Origin: Tetrahymena elliotti 4EA
Lineage: Eukaryota; Ciliophora; Oligohymenophorea; Hymenostomatida; Tetrahymenidae
NCBI GenBank assembly: GCA_000231825.2
Contig: JH720320.1
Location: forward strand, 809,554 to 873,553
Direction of reading: 5' to 3'
DNA: 64,000 nucleotides
Shown here: in pieces, positions 11,508-23,099 of the stretch
How positions within the stretch are numbered: the stretch's first letter is position 1
Layout of the letters: every line of letters starts with the position of its first letter
The notes under the pieces: model-generated
Databases searched by the model: none
The model's input: the letters and a program-made list of their open reading frames with translations, nothing else
What the model was told of the DNA's origin: nothing
Position numbers and translations under genes: made by a program

Positions 11508-14021
11508 TCATTTTATTTCTTAATTTTAATTTTTAAAAGACTATTTTTGTAAGGGTTTTTCATTTTTTTACCTTATTACACTTAAATGGAGGGATTGGAT
11601 GTTTGTTTAGTATGATATATCATCTTAATCAACAAAGTAAATTTGATTATCATCTATGAATGTTCCTTCATAATTATCATCTATTTCTTTTTCGTCAATT
11701 TAATCTCTTTTATTTTCCAGGAAGTTTTCGTTTTAGGTTGTGCTAGTAAACAATTCTTTAAATAAGCTTTATTATCTTGAAAAGGTATTCTAACTTAAAA
11801 TTTTCAAGCATTTTTATTTACTTTCTGTTGATAAAAGTTGCTCTTAACCTTTTTTGTGGTTTGCTGTAGGCTTAACAGCTGTTATTGTGTTACTCTTTAT
11901 CAATTAAAATATGCTATCATTATCTAGAGAATTATTCAAACAGTTATGTTTCACCTTTTTGATTTCATCAACAATACTAGGATCAATAATTTGGATTAAA
12001 TTTTAGTCTATTTTAGAAAATTTGTTTTATTATAAAATACTTTTAAGACCTTATAAAGCTTCTTCTGATAGTTCACTTTCTTTTCGAAGTCTTGTATTTC
12101 CAAGTTTTGCTTCAACTTTTTTATTAATTTATTTAAACTAGCCATCATCATATTTGTCTCTTAATATAGAAGCATTATTTAGATTTTAAATATTTTAAAT
12201 TTCTCTTGAGCTATGAAAGATGCTTTATTCACTTATGATTGGCTTTGGCATATATTCAAACAGTTTTAATTAATTAGGATTAAATAGAATTTGTTTGAGC
12301 TTATCAATTTCAAAAAGCTTATTAAAAATGTAGAGAATATCTAAGTTTTCTTAAAGTTTTTCAATACTTTAGTCGAACAGAATACCTTAACCTGAGGATA
12401 TTTTAGACTTAGGAGTGAAAGCAAAAGAAAAGTATTAACTAAAGGAGTATTTCAAGATTTTATGAGTGCTCTAAAAATAATATTTCGCTTTATCTAATAT
12501 GGAATTCATAAGGCTATTATTATTTATTTGACTATTTTAATTGGTATTCTCAAATGTGGCATTCAGAAGATTATTATCATTATTATTATTTATTTGAGTA
12601 TTTTAATTTGTATTATCAAATATGGTATTCATAAGATTATTATTATTGTTATTACTATTTATTTGAACATTCTAAATGCTTTTTGTTTCTTGTTAATTAA
12701 TAAATTGAAAAGGATTTTATTACTCAAATTATTATGTGGATATTGAACACTTTTTATTGGGTGGGGATAATTTTTTATCTTTTTAATTTACTATACTCTT
12801 ACTTTATAATTTTTTGGTCATAATTTAATTTTTCTCTTCTTATTCTTTTAATGTTTATTTTTACTCTTCAAGAGGTTTTCTTTTTTACATTTCTTAGTCT
12901 TTAGAAACTAGTTCTACTTTATCACTCGGACTTTAAAATTAATAAATTTCATCAATAATTGCTTTAAAATAGTAGAGTTTGGTAATAGGGCTTGATAGTA
13001 TTAAGCCTAGTAAAATAAGAATTTTAAGCAAACCTCCTATTTGGGCTACAACTTCTGCAAGCTTTAAATATGTTCTTTTCATATAATTTTCTTTTTGCTT
13101 TTATAATCTGATTTGTAATCTCACAAGGGTGTTTGGATCACCAAAAAATGGAGTTACAGTTTAATAAGCAAAAGCAAATGTACTTTCAGAATGTAAATCT
13201 GAATAAAATGCTCCTGAATCAGTGTCTAAGTATTAATTTGTGAAATATAATCCTATTTCCTAAGGAAAATTGGAAGAAGTAGGAGCATAAAGGCTTATCC
13301 CTCTCGTTGCAATAGGTTTTTGGAAATTCAATGGGTCTATTGTTTAATCAGACATAAAGATGGCAACCCTGGTTTATAATAATTTATTTTGTATGACTTC
13401 TTTTGGTTTGCAAATTATTTGGCTAGATGTGGTGTTTTAGCATTACTGAAAATAAACTAAAATTAAAGAAAATGATTTCTAATTAAAATCCCCTTCGAAA
13501 AATACATCTTCTTTAGAGTTATCAAAACAGTATAAAACAGGATAATTTAATTACTTAAAGTAATCTTTTGTTTCTTCTATCCCTATATCACTTTCCCTGC
13601 ATAATCGCATATCTAAATTTTTATTCACTAACTATATAGTCTACTTACCTGTTATTGGGTCTTGATAACTGATTTAATTTTATTATATACCATGAACTGT
13701 AAAGATTGAAGGGTCAGAAAAGTATTAAGAATTCTCATTTGCTACTCCCATCATCATGATTAAATTATCAGGTCTTACATCAATTCTCCTAGGACAATCT
13801 ACTACCCTTTGCTGGCTTATTACTGTGGGATTTTTTTTGTAAATCAATTCTTTTCCAAAAAACCAGCACCCAATTAGCAACAAAACGAATATAAATATGC
13901 TTAAAAGACCACCAAATACAGTATTATATCTATATTTTTTGTTCAGATTTAGTTATATATTTTGACCATATATATCAACAAGCTTGAGTGAGTTTTCTAA
14001 TTTCTATAATAATTATTTCAT
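11508..14021 (-). CDS. Paralog C of the tandem array: two-TM membrane protein with internal Asn-rich repeats
   Basis: An intronless frame of 837 residues, ATG at 14021, TGA at 11510-11508. TM1 is at ~35-54 (YNTVFGGLLSIFIFVLLL). The ectodomain has the family cysteines (RLCRE, YCFDN, QQCQNTT, IICKPK) and motifs FEGDFNQK and TPFFGDPN. The pre-TM2 segment (YLKLAEVVAQIGGLLKIL) and TM2 lie at ~318-345. Before conserved cytosolic block 1 (~510-590; KLQENLDILYIFNKLFEIDK) sits a species of tandem repeat, 22-23 residues long, built on QINNNN, NTIF and NTNQN, present as two full copies plus a partial third (positions 12500-12665). Block 2 (EEALQGLKSILQQNKFSKID) and a C-terminal IYFVDQDDISY, shared with paralog B, follow. 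This repeat is absent from A, B and D. Function is not known. Confidence 0.88.
12500..12665 (-). repeat. In-frame ~66-bp tandem repeats in paralog C
   Basis: Two full units and one partial unit encode Asn-rich peptide (QINNNN ... LMNTIF/LLNATF ... NTNQN). Unit length keeps the frame, so copy number can vary without breaking the gene. The units differ at scattered positions, including N/D and T/S changes. Confidence 0.85.
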
Positions 14022-15409
14022 ATTTGCTTTATTCTTATTGGATTAAATTTTTGTTTATTTTAATTATTAAAAAATTAGATAAATAATTAATATCGCTCTT
14101 TTTTTAAAGTATTGTCCTTAATTATTAAAAAGTTTTTATAAAGCAAAAAAAAAAATTATAAAGATAAATTATTGTTAAAACTCTAAATTTAGAACTGAAA
14201 AATGGTAAAATAATTTTCAATCAATATTTGATAAGTAAAGAGGATAGATTAGAAATGTAAATGTTTTGATTAATTTGGATTAATATATTCTCTTTATTAG
14301 TGTGCAAATCAAACAAATGTTTTGCCACATCTTTTTAAATTAAGTCAGTAATATTAAATATTACAGAAAAAAATTATGGTTTTGATGTTAGGTTGGTTTA
14401 ACGAAATATGACAGACAGATTGATTGACTTATTATGATAAAAAATTGGATCATTTTTTTTTTCCCTCTAGAAATAATAATGAAATCAAATAAATATTGAT
14501 TTACTTTTATTATTGTAAATAAATGTTCTTGAATATAGAGTTAAATAAATTTTAAACAAAACTTATATTGATAGATAATATTACAAACTGAGTGAATTAA
14601 TAAAAAAATTAAAGTAAATAGATAATTTTCTGTTAATGATTTTTATTGATTGATAATTTATGTAAATTAATATTCTTTTTATTTTTGGAATAGCATAACT
14701 TCAAAAAAATCTAAGGTTAGCAATTAACCGATTGACAGTATATCTTATTAGTCAATTTTCTTAAGAAACCAAAATAATAAAACCATTTTTAAATGGCTTT
14801 ACAAAACAAAGTCTTAATTGTGAGGAAAAAACAAAGAGAGAAATTAAGAACTATATTTTCTAATAATAATAATAAATTGTAAAAAAAATAATTATTGCCT
14901 TGTTTACTTAATTATTGATAAAGAAATTAATAGATTTAAGATGCAATATCTGCTTAGTCAATATATCAATAAAAAAATGAGATTTTAGATAAACAATTAA
15001 ACTAAATTTTTTAAAAAATGTTACTAAAAATAAGAAAAAATTGTTGATTGAGAATGAATAAAATTTATAAAATTATTGGATAAATATCATCACTGATTTT
15101 GAGATGTTTTGCACACACATACTAATTAAGAGTAAATATTTTGATAGTAATAAAATAAAATAATTTGTAATAATAGTTTTAAGTGGAATAGGAATTGCAT
15201 AAATTAGAATTAAATCACTTTTTTATTAATCAAAAACTGAAATACAAATAGATAAAATGAAAACTTTTCCATACACCTATTCAATAAACATTTTTTATAT
15301 CTTTGATTTATTTACATCATTGCTCTAGATTTTTTTTAGTACTAAATCACAATCAGTAATTAAAGTTAAAATATAAAGTAAAAAATTTAGATTAAAAAGC
15401 TAATAAAAA
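14022..15409. other. Spacer between paralogs C and D
   Basis: A 1.39 kb AT-rich spacer with no open frame resembling the flanking family and no RNA gene recognised. Confidence 0.5.
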
Positions 15410-18055
15410 TCACTTATTTTTTTGGCTTTACAAAAGTTGTTTACTTTAAATTTATTTCATCATTGGACTTTTATAAACCTATTATACGTCTGAATTTTAA
15501 TTTTCAACAAATTGCTAAGCGATTGATATTTAGCACGTTTCTTGAGAGGAATTGAGCTGCTCTTGGGCCTTTTCACTATCTTCTTCTATTTGTTTTTTAT
15601 TAGCTTTTATATTTTTAAAAGGATTTTCCTGATTTATATCCAATGCTTTACTAGTACCGTATTATTCTTAAAATCCTTCATACAAGATCTCTTTCATGTT
15701 AATTAAATAACTCTATTAGGAAGACATTTAATTGAAAGAGGAATCTTTGATCACTTCTAAATAATTTGAAGGTAAATTAGATTTTTTGAGGTCTAATCTA
15801 TCGAAATTATCATTATTTCTAGATAATTAATTGCTAATTATTTAATTTAAGGGTAATTATAAAAATTGATCTTATATTTAGTCAATCAACTCTTATTCTC
15901 TTTGAATCTGTGCAACCAAGTTAGGATCAATTAATTAAACAAGCTTTTCATCTATTTTAGAAAACTTTTTTTGCTGTAAAATGTTTAGTAGCCCTTCATA
16001 CGCTGACTAAATAGTTTATTACTCAGTTTATTTTTTTCCAAATTCCGAATATAAATTCTTTTGCAAAGAAACAGCTGCAGCTGTACTCTTTCTCCTCTGT
16101 ATTTCTTTCATATTGTTATTTGATTCGATAATATTATCTTATATATTTATTTGTGAATTTAAATATCCGCTTAAACATTTAGGAGCTTATTTATTAATAC
16201 TATTAAATTTTTGAAAATTAATGTTTGTTTATTAAGATTAAATTTTATTTTCTTTTGTTTCTTATTCTTTAACTTATTTATTATTATTTTGGGCATAGCC
16301 TTATTCAATTCTATCTGAATGAATATCTAATATGTCATCAGATATCACCGGCTTAGGAATATACTCAAATAGTTTTAATTAGTCTTCATTCAATAATAAA
16401 TATTTAATCTTATCCACTTCAAGCAGTTTATTCAAAATATACATGACATCTAAGTGATCTTAAATTTTAGACACTCCTTCATTAACTAATTTAAATTTAT
16501 GAATTACATTCTTCGCTCTTGGGAAAAAAGCGTGAATAAAATAATGAGTGAATTTATATTTAACAACTTGATGAGTCTTCTAAAAATAATCTTTGGCGTT
16601 TTCTATAACTTTACTGATACTAAATTGCTACTAATCTTTTACATTACATTCTGATTAATTTTTGCTGTTTTTTTAAGTATTACTAACATTATAATTATCT
16701 TACTTTTGAAATTAAAATCCATTTTAATTTGATGAGATTTGGTCCGGTGACTATGATTAATTCATGCCTGCCAACTCTGATTAATTAAGACTCATATTGT
16801 TTTTGAGACTTTAGAGTTTAAACGACAAACTTTAAATTGGATTTTTTGAATTTCCAGGCTGCTTTTAACCTTTTTTAGTTGAAGGCTTTTTCAATGGAGA
16901 GGGTTAGCTATTTTTAGATTGTGTTTCTGATATCTTAATTGTGTTTTTTGCTACTAACTTTACATTATGGCTGCTTGAAAATTGAAATATTTCATCAACC
17001 GCAGATTTATAGAGATAAAGCTTTGCTATTGGAGAACTTATGATACTTCCAAACACAATTAGCATCTTTAGCAGACCTCCTATTTATGCTAGAAAATCAG
17101 CAAACTTGAGATATTATCTTTACATTAGCATCTCCTTTTACTTTTAAAGCCTAAAAAGCACTCTGCCAAGCACATTTGAATCACTAAAAAAAGGATTAAC
17201 TGTTTGTTAAACAAAAACAAAACTCTATTTTGTTTCTACTGTTTTAAAGATTAATCCTACATCTGTTTCAATATAGTAATTAGCAAAAAATAATCCAATT
17301 TCCTAAGGAAAATATGAAGAAGTAATTGTATATAGACTTATTCCTCTATCTTTAAAAGGTTATTGAAAATTAGATGGCTCTACTGTGTGGTCTGACATAT
17401 ATATTTGTAATTTAGTGAACCTGAGTGTTTCATCTATAACCTCTTAGGGTTTACACACTACTGTACTTTGTGTAGAGTTTTTGCATTTTTCAAAGTATGC
17501 ATAAATTTAAGAAAACTGTTCTGAGCTAAAATCACCTTCCATATAAATATCTTCTTTTCTACCATCAAAACAGTAATAGTTACTTAATTTTACTTAACTA
17601 AAATATTTTTCAACACTGGATATCCCTATGTCTTCTCTAGTACACATCTTAATACTTTTTTCTACTTCTACTAACTTCTTAATACTTTCTCCAGTCCTTG
17701 TATCAGTAGAGTTAACAGTTATTTCTTATACTGCTCTAACTTTAAAAATGGTAGGATCTATAAAAGGAATTGAGCTATTATTCGCCAAACCCAATACAAT
17801 TATCAAATTATCTGGTGTAATGGATATTCTTTTTGGGTCATCTACAGGCCTGTCTGAGCTAATAACTTATGGATTTTCTTTATTAATTAGGTCTCTACCA
17901 AAAAACCAAGATCCTACACAAATAAATGTAAAAAATGCCAAGCTTAGTAACCCTCCAAAAACTGTTTTATAAGGGTTTTGGCCCTTGAAGTTAAGCTAAA
18001 TATTTTAGCCATAAATATCAATATACTTTAAAGATTTTTCAATATTTTCTATCAT
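15410..18055 (-). CDS. Paralog D of the tandem array: two-TM membrane protein
   Basis: An intronless frame of 881 residues, ATG at 18055, TGA at 15412-15410; the longest and first-in-orientation member. TM1 is at ~31-51 (TVFGGLLSLAFFTFICVG). The ectodomain shows the shared cysteines (KMCTRED, YCFDG, EKCKNST, VVCKPQ) and SQFFSDxN-like motifs in diverged form (NPFFSDSN). YLKFADFLAQIGGLLKML and TM2 lie at ~312-340. Cytosolic block 1 is at ~488-567 (KIQDHLDVMYILNKLLEVDK ... EYIPKP). Block 2 is AYEGLLNILQQKKFSKIDEK. The extra length is in the Q/N/S-rich linkers. It is the most diverged in TM2 and linker sequence, consistent with an older split. Family and function are not recognised; a channel, receptor or cargo-receptor role cannot be separated from sequence alone. 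Confidence 0.88.
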
Positions 18056-19355
18056 TTGTTTTTAGCAAGCTTGAAGCTTCTTTAAATAATTATGATGGTT
18101 TTAATTTAATATTAATTAATGCTTTTTTCTTAAGTTTTTGTTAATTTTATTTTGAATCAATACAAGTGAATTTATTGTCTTCATTACCTTTTGATTTTAT
18201 ATTAAAGTTGCTTAGACATTACTATTGATTTGTAATTTTTAATTTTTAATATTGAAATATAAAACACTAATCATCTCAATATTACTATCTTACCTCTAAT
18301 ATTATTTCTTTTTCAGTAATCCTTTAATTTGCTACCTAATTTATATTTAAATAAATTCTTGAGTCATAATTTTTTAATTGAAAATTTAGCTTTTAACCTG
18401 AAAGAATTAAATCAAAAATCATCTCCTACAGCCAAATTCTGATTTTTTTTAGGATATTTCTCAAATTAGTAATTCCTAAAATTAAAAGGAAAACTTGTGT
18501 AATCTTTTTAAAATTAGCTAATACTATCAACCAAGTATCAGTTCAAACAAGCTGATATTTGTTATTGGATTTTTTCAAGAATTCTTTAATTTTATTAAAA
18601 TTCTTCTAAAAAATACATTTTCATGAAAGAGGAAATGAAAAAAATTGCAATTAATATTTATTACACTTCAAGTATGAATGAATTAATGACTCTATGAAGA
18701 TATTCAGAAAATTCACAAAAGAGATAATCTAATTAAATCAAATAATAAATTAAATTTCAGAAAAATCAAGTGTAAACTGATATTTGTTAATGGCTTTTTT
18801 CAAGAATTCTATCATTTTGTTAAAATTATTCTAAAAAATGCATTTTCATGAAAGAGGAAACAAAAAAATCACAATTAATGGATATAAATTATGAAAAACG
18901 ATGACTAGAAAATACTTATCAAATTTAGTTTAAAATATTTCAAAGCCTTTACAGTTGTTTACTTATGTTTTTTGTTAATTACACCACTAAATTTCAACCA
19001 GCTAATATTTGTTTTCAAGGAAGCAATAAAAGAAATTGTAAAATTAAAAATTTGATTATTCAAAAGAATTAACTAATTAACTCATTAATCCAAAAAATTA
19101 ATGTTATATTTTTAATGTATTTTTCACTAGAACGGATAAAATATTCATACTTAATTGATTATATTCATAAATTATTTAATAATAGTATAGAACTAAAAGG
19201 TTATCAAACTAGCCTTTCAATAGTATGAGTACTCATACTCTGTCGATTCTAAAGAATTAAAGCAAGAACTGACAAAATATTAATACTTAATTGATTATAA
19301 TCATACATTATTTATTTAATAATATTATAGAACTAAGAAGCTCCAAATTAGCCTT
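18056..19355. other. Spacer between NSF and the paralog array, with two duplications
   Basis: 1.3 kb lying 5' of paralog D and 3' of NSF. It contains a separated ~105-bp direct repeat (18551-18655, 18777-18880) and one copy of a ~130-bp tandem duplication that includes the 3' end of NSF. Otherwise nothing was recognised. Confidence 0.6.
18551..18880. repeat. Dispersed direct repeat, ~105 bp, two copies
   Basis: 18551-18655 and 18777-18880 share the order ctgatatttgtta, tttttcaagaattct, taaaattxttctaaaaaat and cattttcatgaaagaggaaa with scattered differences. They are separated by ~120 bp. A short third echo of the first motif (ctaatatttgtt) occurs near 19002. The copies lie 5' of paralog D. 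Confidence 0.8.
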
Positions 19356-19403
19356 TCAATAGTATTCAAACTCATACTCTGTTGATTCTAAAGAATTAAA
19401 GCA
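19136..19403. repeat. Tandem duplication of the NSF gene 3' end
   Basis: 19136-19264 and 19271-19403 are two diverged head-to-tail copies of ~130 bp sharing ttaattgatta, agcctttcaatagta, actcatactctg and gattctaaagaattaaagca. The second copy contains the last ~16 codons and TGA of NSF. The first copy is the same segment displaced into the 3' flank, with small indels. Confidence 0.85.
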
Positions 19404-22109
19404 GTCCATAATTTCTGCTTCTTTAGGATGCTTATTTTATCTTCTCGCCATGTCTATAATCATAAGCAATTTCTTTATAGGCACCTTCTTATCTTATAAT
19501 CTTAAAGCTATTTGAGGACTAATTCCGCAAGCACTAAAGACATTTTGAATTTCAGAGTTACTAAGTGGGTTAACTTTTAATATAATGTTAAAGCAACCTC
19601 CTACAAGTTAGAGTTTTTTCAAAGAATTAGCTTATGAAGTAGTACCAATAACAAGGAGTTTACAGAATTCTTTATCAGGGATTTTTTTGATGAGAACTAA
19701 AAGAGACTAGAGAATTGTATTTGAGAATCTTGGACCTTCATCAATATATTCAATAATACGTTCTATTTCATCTAGAACAATAATAGCTTATTTTGCTCTA
19801 TAAGCCATTCTGAAAGTGGTTGCCAACAAATTAACTTTTGCATAGTCATTCAAGCCTAAGAAGTCACCGGGTGTTAAAATTTTGACATATGTGATATCAC
19901 TCTTCAATGCGAATGCAGCTGCAATTGCTGTCTTACCAGTACCGATAGAGCCTTCCAACAAAATAGAGTGAATTAAATTATTTTCTGAAGTTTTAACATA
20001 TTCAATGCTCTAAGTCATCTGCTTTGAGATTCTTTCATAAGCTTCACCATAGTTAATTAATTTGTTACTTTTATAGATTTAGAATTGTTCATCAACACCA
20101 AATAAAGGCTTAACTTCTTGAATAGCTTTTCTGAAATCATCCATACTAACCAAAGGTAAATTCTTAGGATCAATAGGCTTGGAAAAATCCATCAAGTCTT
20201 ACATTTTGCCAACAGAATAAGAAAGAGCTACTTTTACTAACTATTCAATATCGGCACCTGTATAATTCTTTGTGTCTCTGACAATTTCTTCTAAATTGAT
20301 ATTAGGATCAATAGTGTTATTCTTAAACATTGTTGCAGTGTGTATTTTCAAAATATCGAGTCTACCTTTATCATCTGGCAAACCTATCTCTACGTGATAC
20401 TCAAATCTACCTGCTCTTAATATGGCGGGATCTATCAATTCTTTCATGTTAGTCATACCTGAATTATTTCATCAAAAAATAGTTTATTTAAAATTAATCT
20501 CATAATTTAATATCAAATTCATTCATTTTGAATTTCGTTTATATGTTTGGAATTTTCAATTTGAAAAACTTAAAGAATTTATTAAATTTTCATAAAAAAC
20601 AACTATTTTTAAAATTATTTTTGATTTGATTTTAAAATTTCTAAACATATGAGTTTAAAACTATTTTTCAATTAATTCAAATATTTTTCTATTATTTTGA
20701 ATGAAAATGTAAAGTAAAATTAGGTACCTATAACTAATATGTTGTTAAGTGATTCAGGACCATCAATCATTGTTAAGAGTTAATTAACGATTTTGTCTCC
20801 AACTTCAGCAGAGGTAGATGAACTAGAACCTCTCTTTCTGCAGATAGCATCCATTTCATCGAAAATAATAACATGCAAAGGACTAGAATCTCCCTTTTCA
20901 ATTTCATCCTTTCTTGCATCAGCAAAAAGGTTACGAATATTTTCTTCAGCTTTACCAATAAATTCACTCAAAATACTAGGACCATTGACAATTTTAGGTT
21001 TAACTGAATTCAAAACACCAGCTAATTTTTTAGCAATTAAGGTTTTACCACAACCAGGAGGACCATAAAGTAAAAGACCTTTTGCATGCTTGATGCCATA
21101 TTTTTATAAGACTGCAGGAGGGAATCTTCTTGAAGCAAAGGCTTTTCTAAAAATATCTGCTAATTCCTAATCCAAACCACCAACACCTAAGTCTTCGAAC
21201 TTGAATTTAGGATCTATTATACTCTGTAGTGTAATAAAATATTTTTTATAAATAAAATAAAGTTTTTTATTTTTAAAATTGAATGATTTTATAATGCAAA
21301 CTGTGTGAATTTATTTTATTAAAAAGCCAATTATTTTAATAAACTATCTAATCTCAAAATAAATTATTCATTTTTTGGGTTATCGTCTTAAATGGCTTTT
21401 TAAAATTCTGAAGTTAATAGAAATAACTGCTTACGACTGTCTTAAAGCCTACTGATTTTAACTTTAAATCAATTGTCTTCACTGTAAATGTAATTGAAGT
21501 GTCTCCATTAAGCATACCTTCTGAAAGACGAACTTATTTAGCTTTAACACCTAAATCCATAAAGCTAAAATTAGTACATCTGAAACGAAACAGACGGTCT
21601 TTATAAACAAATATGATTGTATGATCTAAAGAGAAAAATTGATTAATATGCCTTTATTTAACTAAATCTGCTAATTCTTCATCATCTATTTCAAAGGTTT
21701 AGCTTCTTTATTCAAAAGGAGTGATTTCTAATTCTAAGCTGATTAGTCTGTATTCAGCATCAAGAGGAGGAATATATTAAGTAAGTGCTATTTAAAATAA
21801 AATAATAAATATTATTTAAATTGCTAATTATATACTCAAAAGATCTGTGTTTCCTATTTTAAGTACTGCTCTCTATATTTAATTGAGTGCTACAGAGTCG
21901 TCTGAAAACTAGTCAGACTAGTCTAAAATAAAAACAAATCCATTGATTTTAACATATACTGGGCCTTAATTTCCTACAGCGCTTTAAAAGTACCTAAAAA
22001 CCTTAGGAGAAGAGAAAACTTTGCCTGAATAGCCTCTTTCCGTATCAGAAAATTTCCCTACCTTAAGATTGTTAATTTAAGCTAAGGGCTATTATCTATT
22101 TGGCTACAT
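19356..22109 (-). CDS. NSF: N-ethylmaleimide-sensitive fusion ATPase (NSF)
   Basis: A AAA+ ATPase that disassembles SNARE complexes after membrane fusion. Exons: 22109-21836, 21787-21435, 21223-20728, 20458-19356, all GT-AG and phase-consistent, giving 741 residues (animal NSF is about 744). The N-domain covers ~1-205. D1 has Walker A GPPGCGKT at ~263-270, Walker [12 protein letters not shown] at ~325, [11 protein letters not shown], and both arginines in ILRAGRFE. D2 has a variant Walker A GSIGTGKT at ~543 and Walker [15 protein letters not shown] at ~596, matching the NSF-type D2 rather than Cdc48. D1 reads TNM where the family usually has TNR. The linker to D1 is short. The stop codon lies within a tandemly duplicated segment. 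The assignment is firm on domain order, length and long identity stretches recalled for the family. Confidence 0.95.
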
Positions 22110-23099
22110 TAATTGAATACTTATCTATTTTTTATGTTTAACAAAAGTATATCTTTAATATTAAAGTTTCAATAAAATTTGCTGATCAATAGAGATATGT
22201 TATACTACTTAAAGATCAATAATACACTAATCAAAAAACAAATAAATTATTGAATTCATTCATTTAATCAAAAGCATTAAATAAGTATATAATGCAAAAA
22301 AACATTTAAAACGTGTTAATATCTCTTTGATTTTATTGTATAATCTAGTAATCATCTATTATAAGTGACATTTATTGATTAATGCTGATTGAAAGAAGGT
22401 TAATTTTTTCATCTATTTTAATAATAAACATTCCCATTTAATGCTAACAAAACTATTTATAAAATTTATCTATTTACATAATATACATCCACTTAAATAA
22501 CTTTTAAAATATAAAATTTCTTTTTTTTATTTTAGTTAAATTATTGATGCAAATTTTATTAAATTACAAATTAAAGTTTTGTTTTTTTCCGATAATATTT
22601 GATCTGAATATTTTTTAACCACTTTTATATTGGAAAGTGATTTTATTCAAACCTTTCTTAATATTTGAAGCTTATTAATAGGATTATTGAATATTTATTT
22701 CAAAAATAAAATTTTTAAAAAATAAAATCAAAAAATTGATATCGAATGAGTTAATTTAGTTTAAATAATTTATTGATAATTTGAATTTTTTATAAAAGTA
22801 AGGTTTCTTTATTCATAATTTTAAAGTTAAAAACTTTTTAAACATTTTTACATTTAAACTAAAAAGAAAGAAAGTTTTTTGATCTTCTCAAATCAAATGG
22901 TTGGGCTATTAAGTTTTATTTTTACTAAAAAATTAACATTTTAAAATTAATTTTTCAAATATTTTTTCAAAGTTATTTGACCTGTATTGATAAAAGTAGA
23001 ATTATTAATACTTATAGATTTTAAAAATCTTGATAAATTAAAATAAGTAAATAAATATTATAAATTAAAATTTTTATTTAATTAATATAATCAAGAAAT
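22110..23099. other. Intergenic spacer, NSF upstream region
   Basis: About 1 kb of AT-rich DNA between the histidine-kinase 3' end and the NSF start. It is the likely NSF promoter. No coding or RNA feature was recognised. Confidence 0.5.

Noticed and set aside
12528..12746. Plus-strand Ile-rich ORF
   Set aside because: It is the reverse complement of the Asn-rich repeat of paralog C (AAT read as ATT).
17628..17972. Plus-strand 114-codon ORF within paralog D
   Set aside because: Antisense shadow of the conserved TM1/ectodomain coding sequence of paralog D.
4958..18055. Calling the array genes P2X or DEG/ENaC channels outright
   Set aside because: Only topology and a short GG-containing pre-TM2 motif agree; diagnostic residues of either family were not seen.
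20793..21068. Plus-strand 91-codon ORF antisense to NSF
   Set aside because: It lies exactly opposite the conserved D1 ATPase exon; its openness follows from the codon composition of the real gene.
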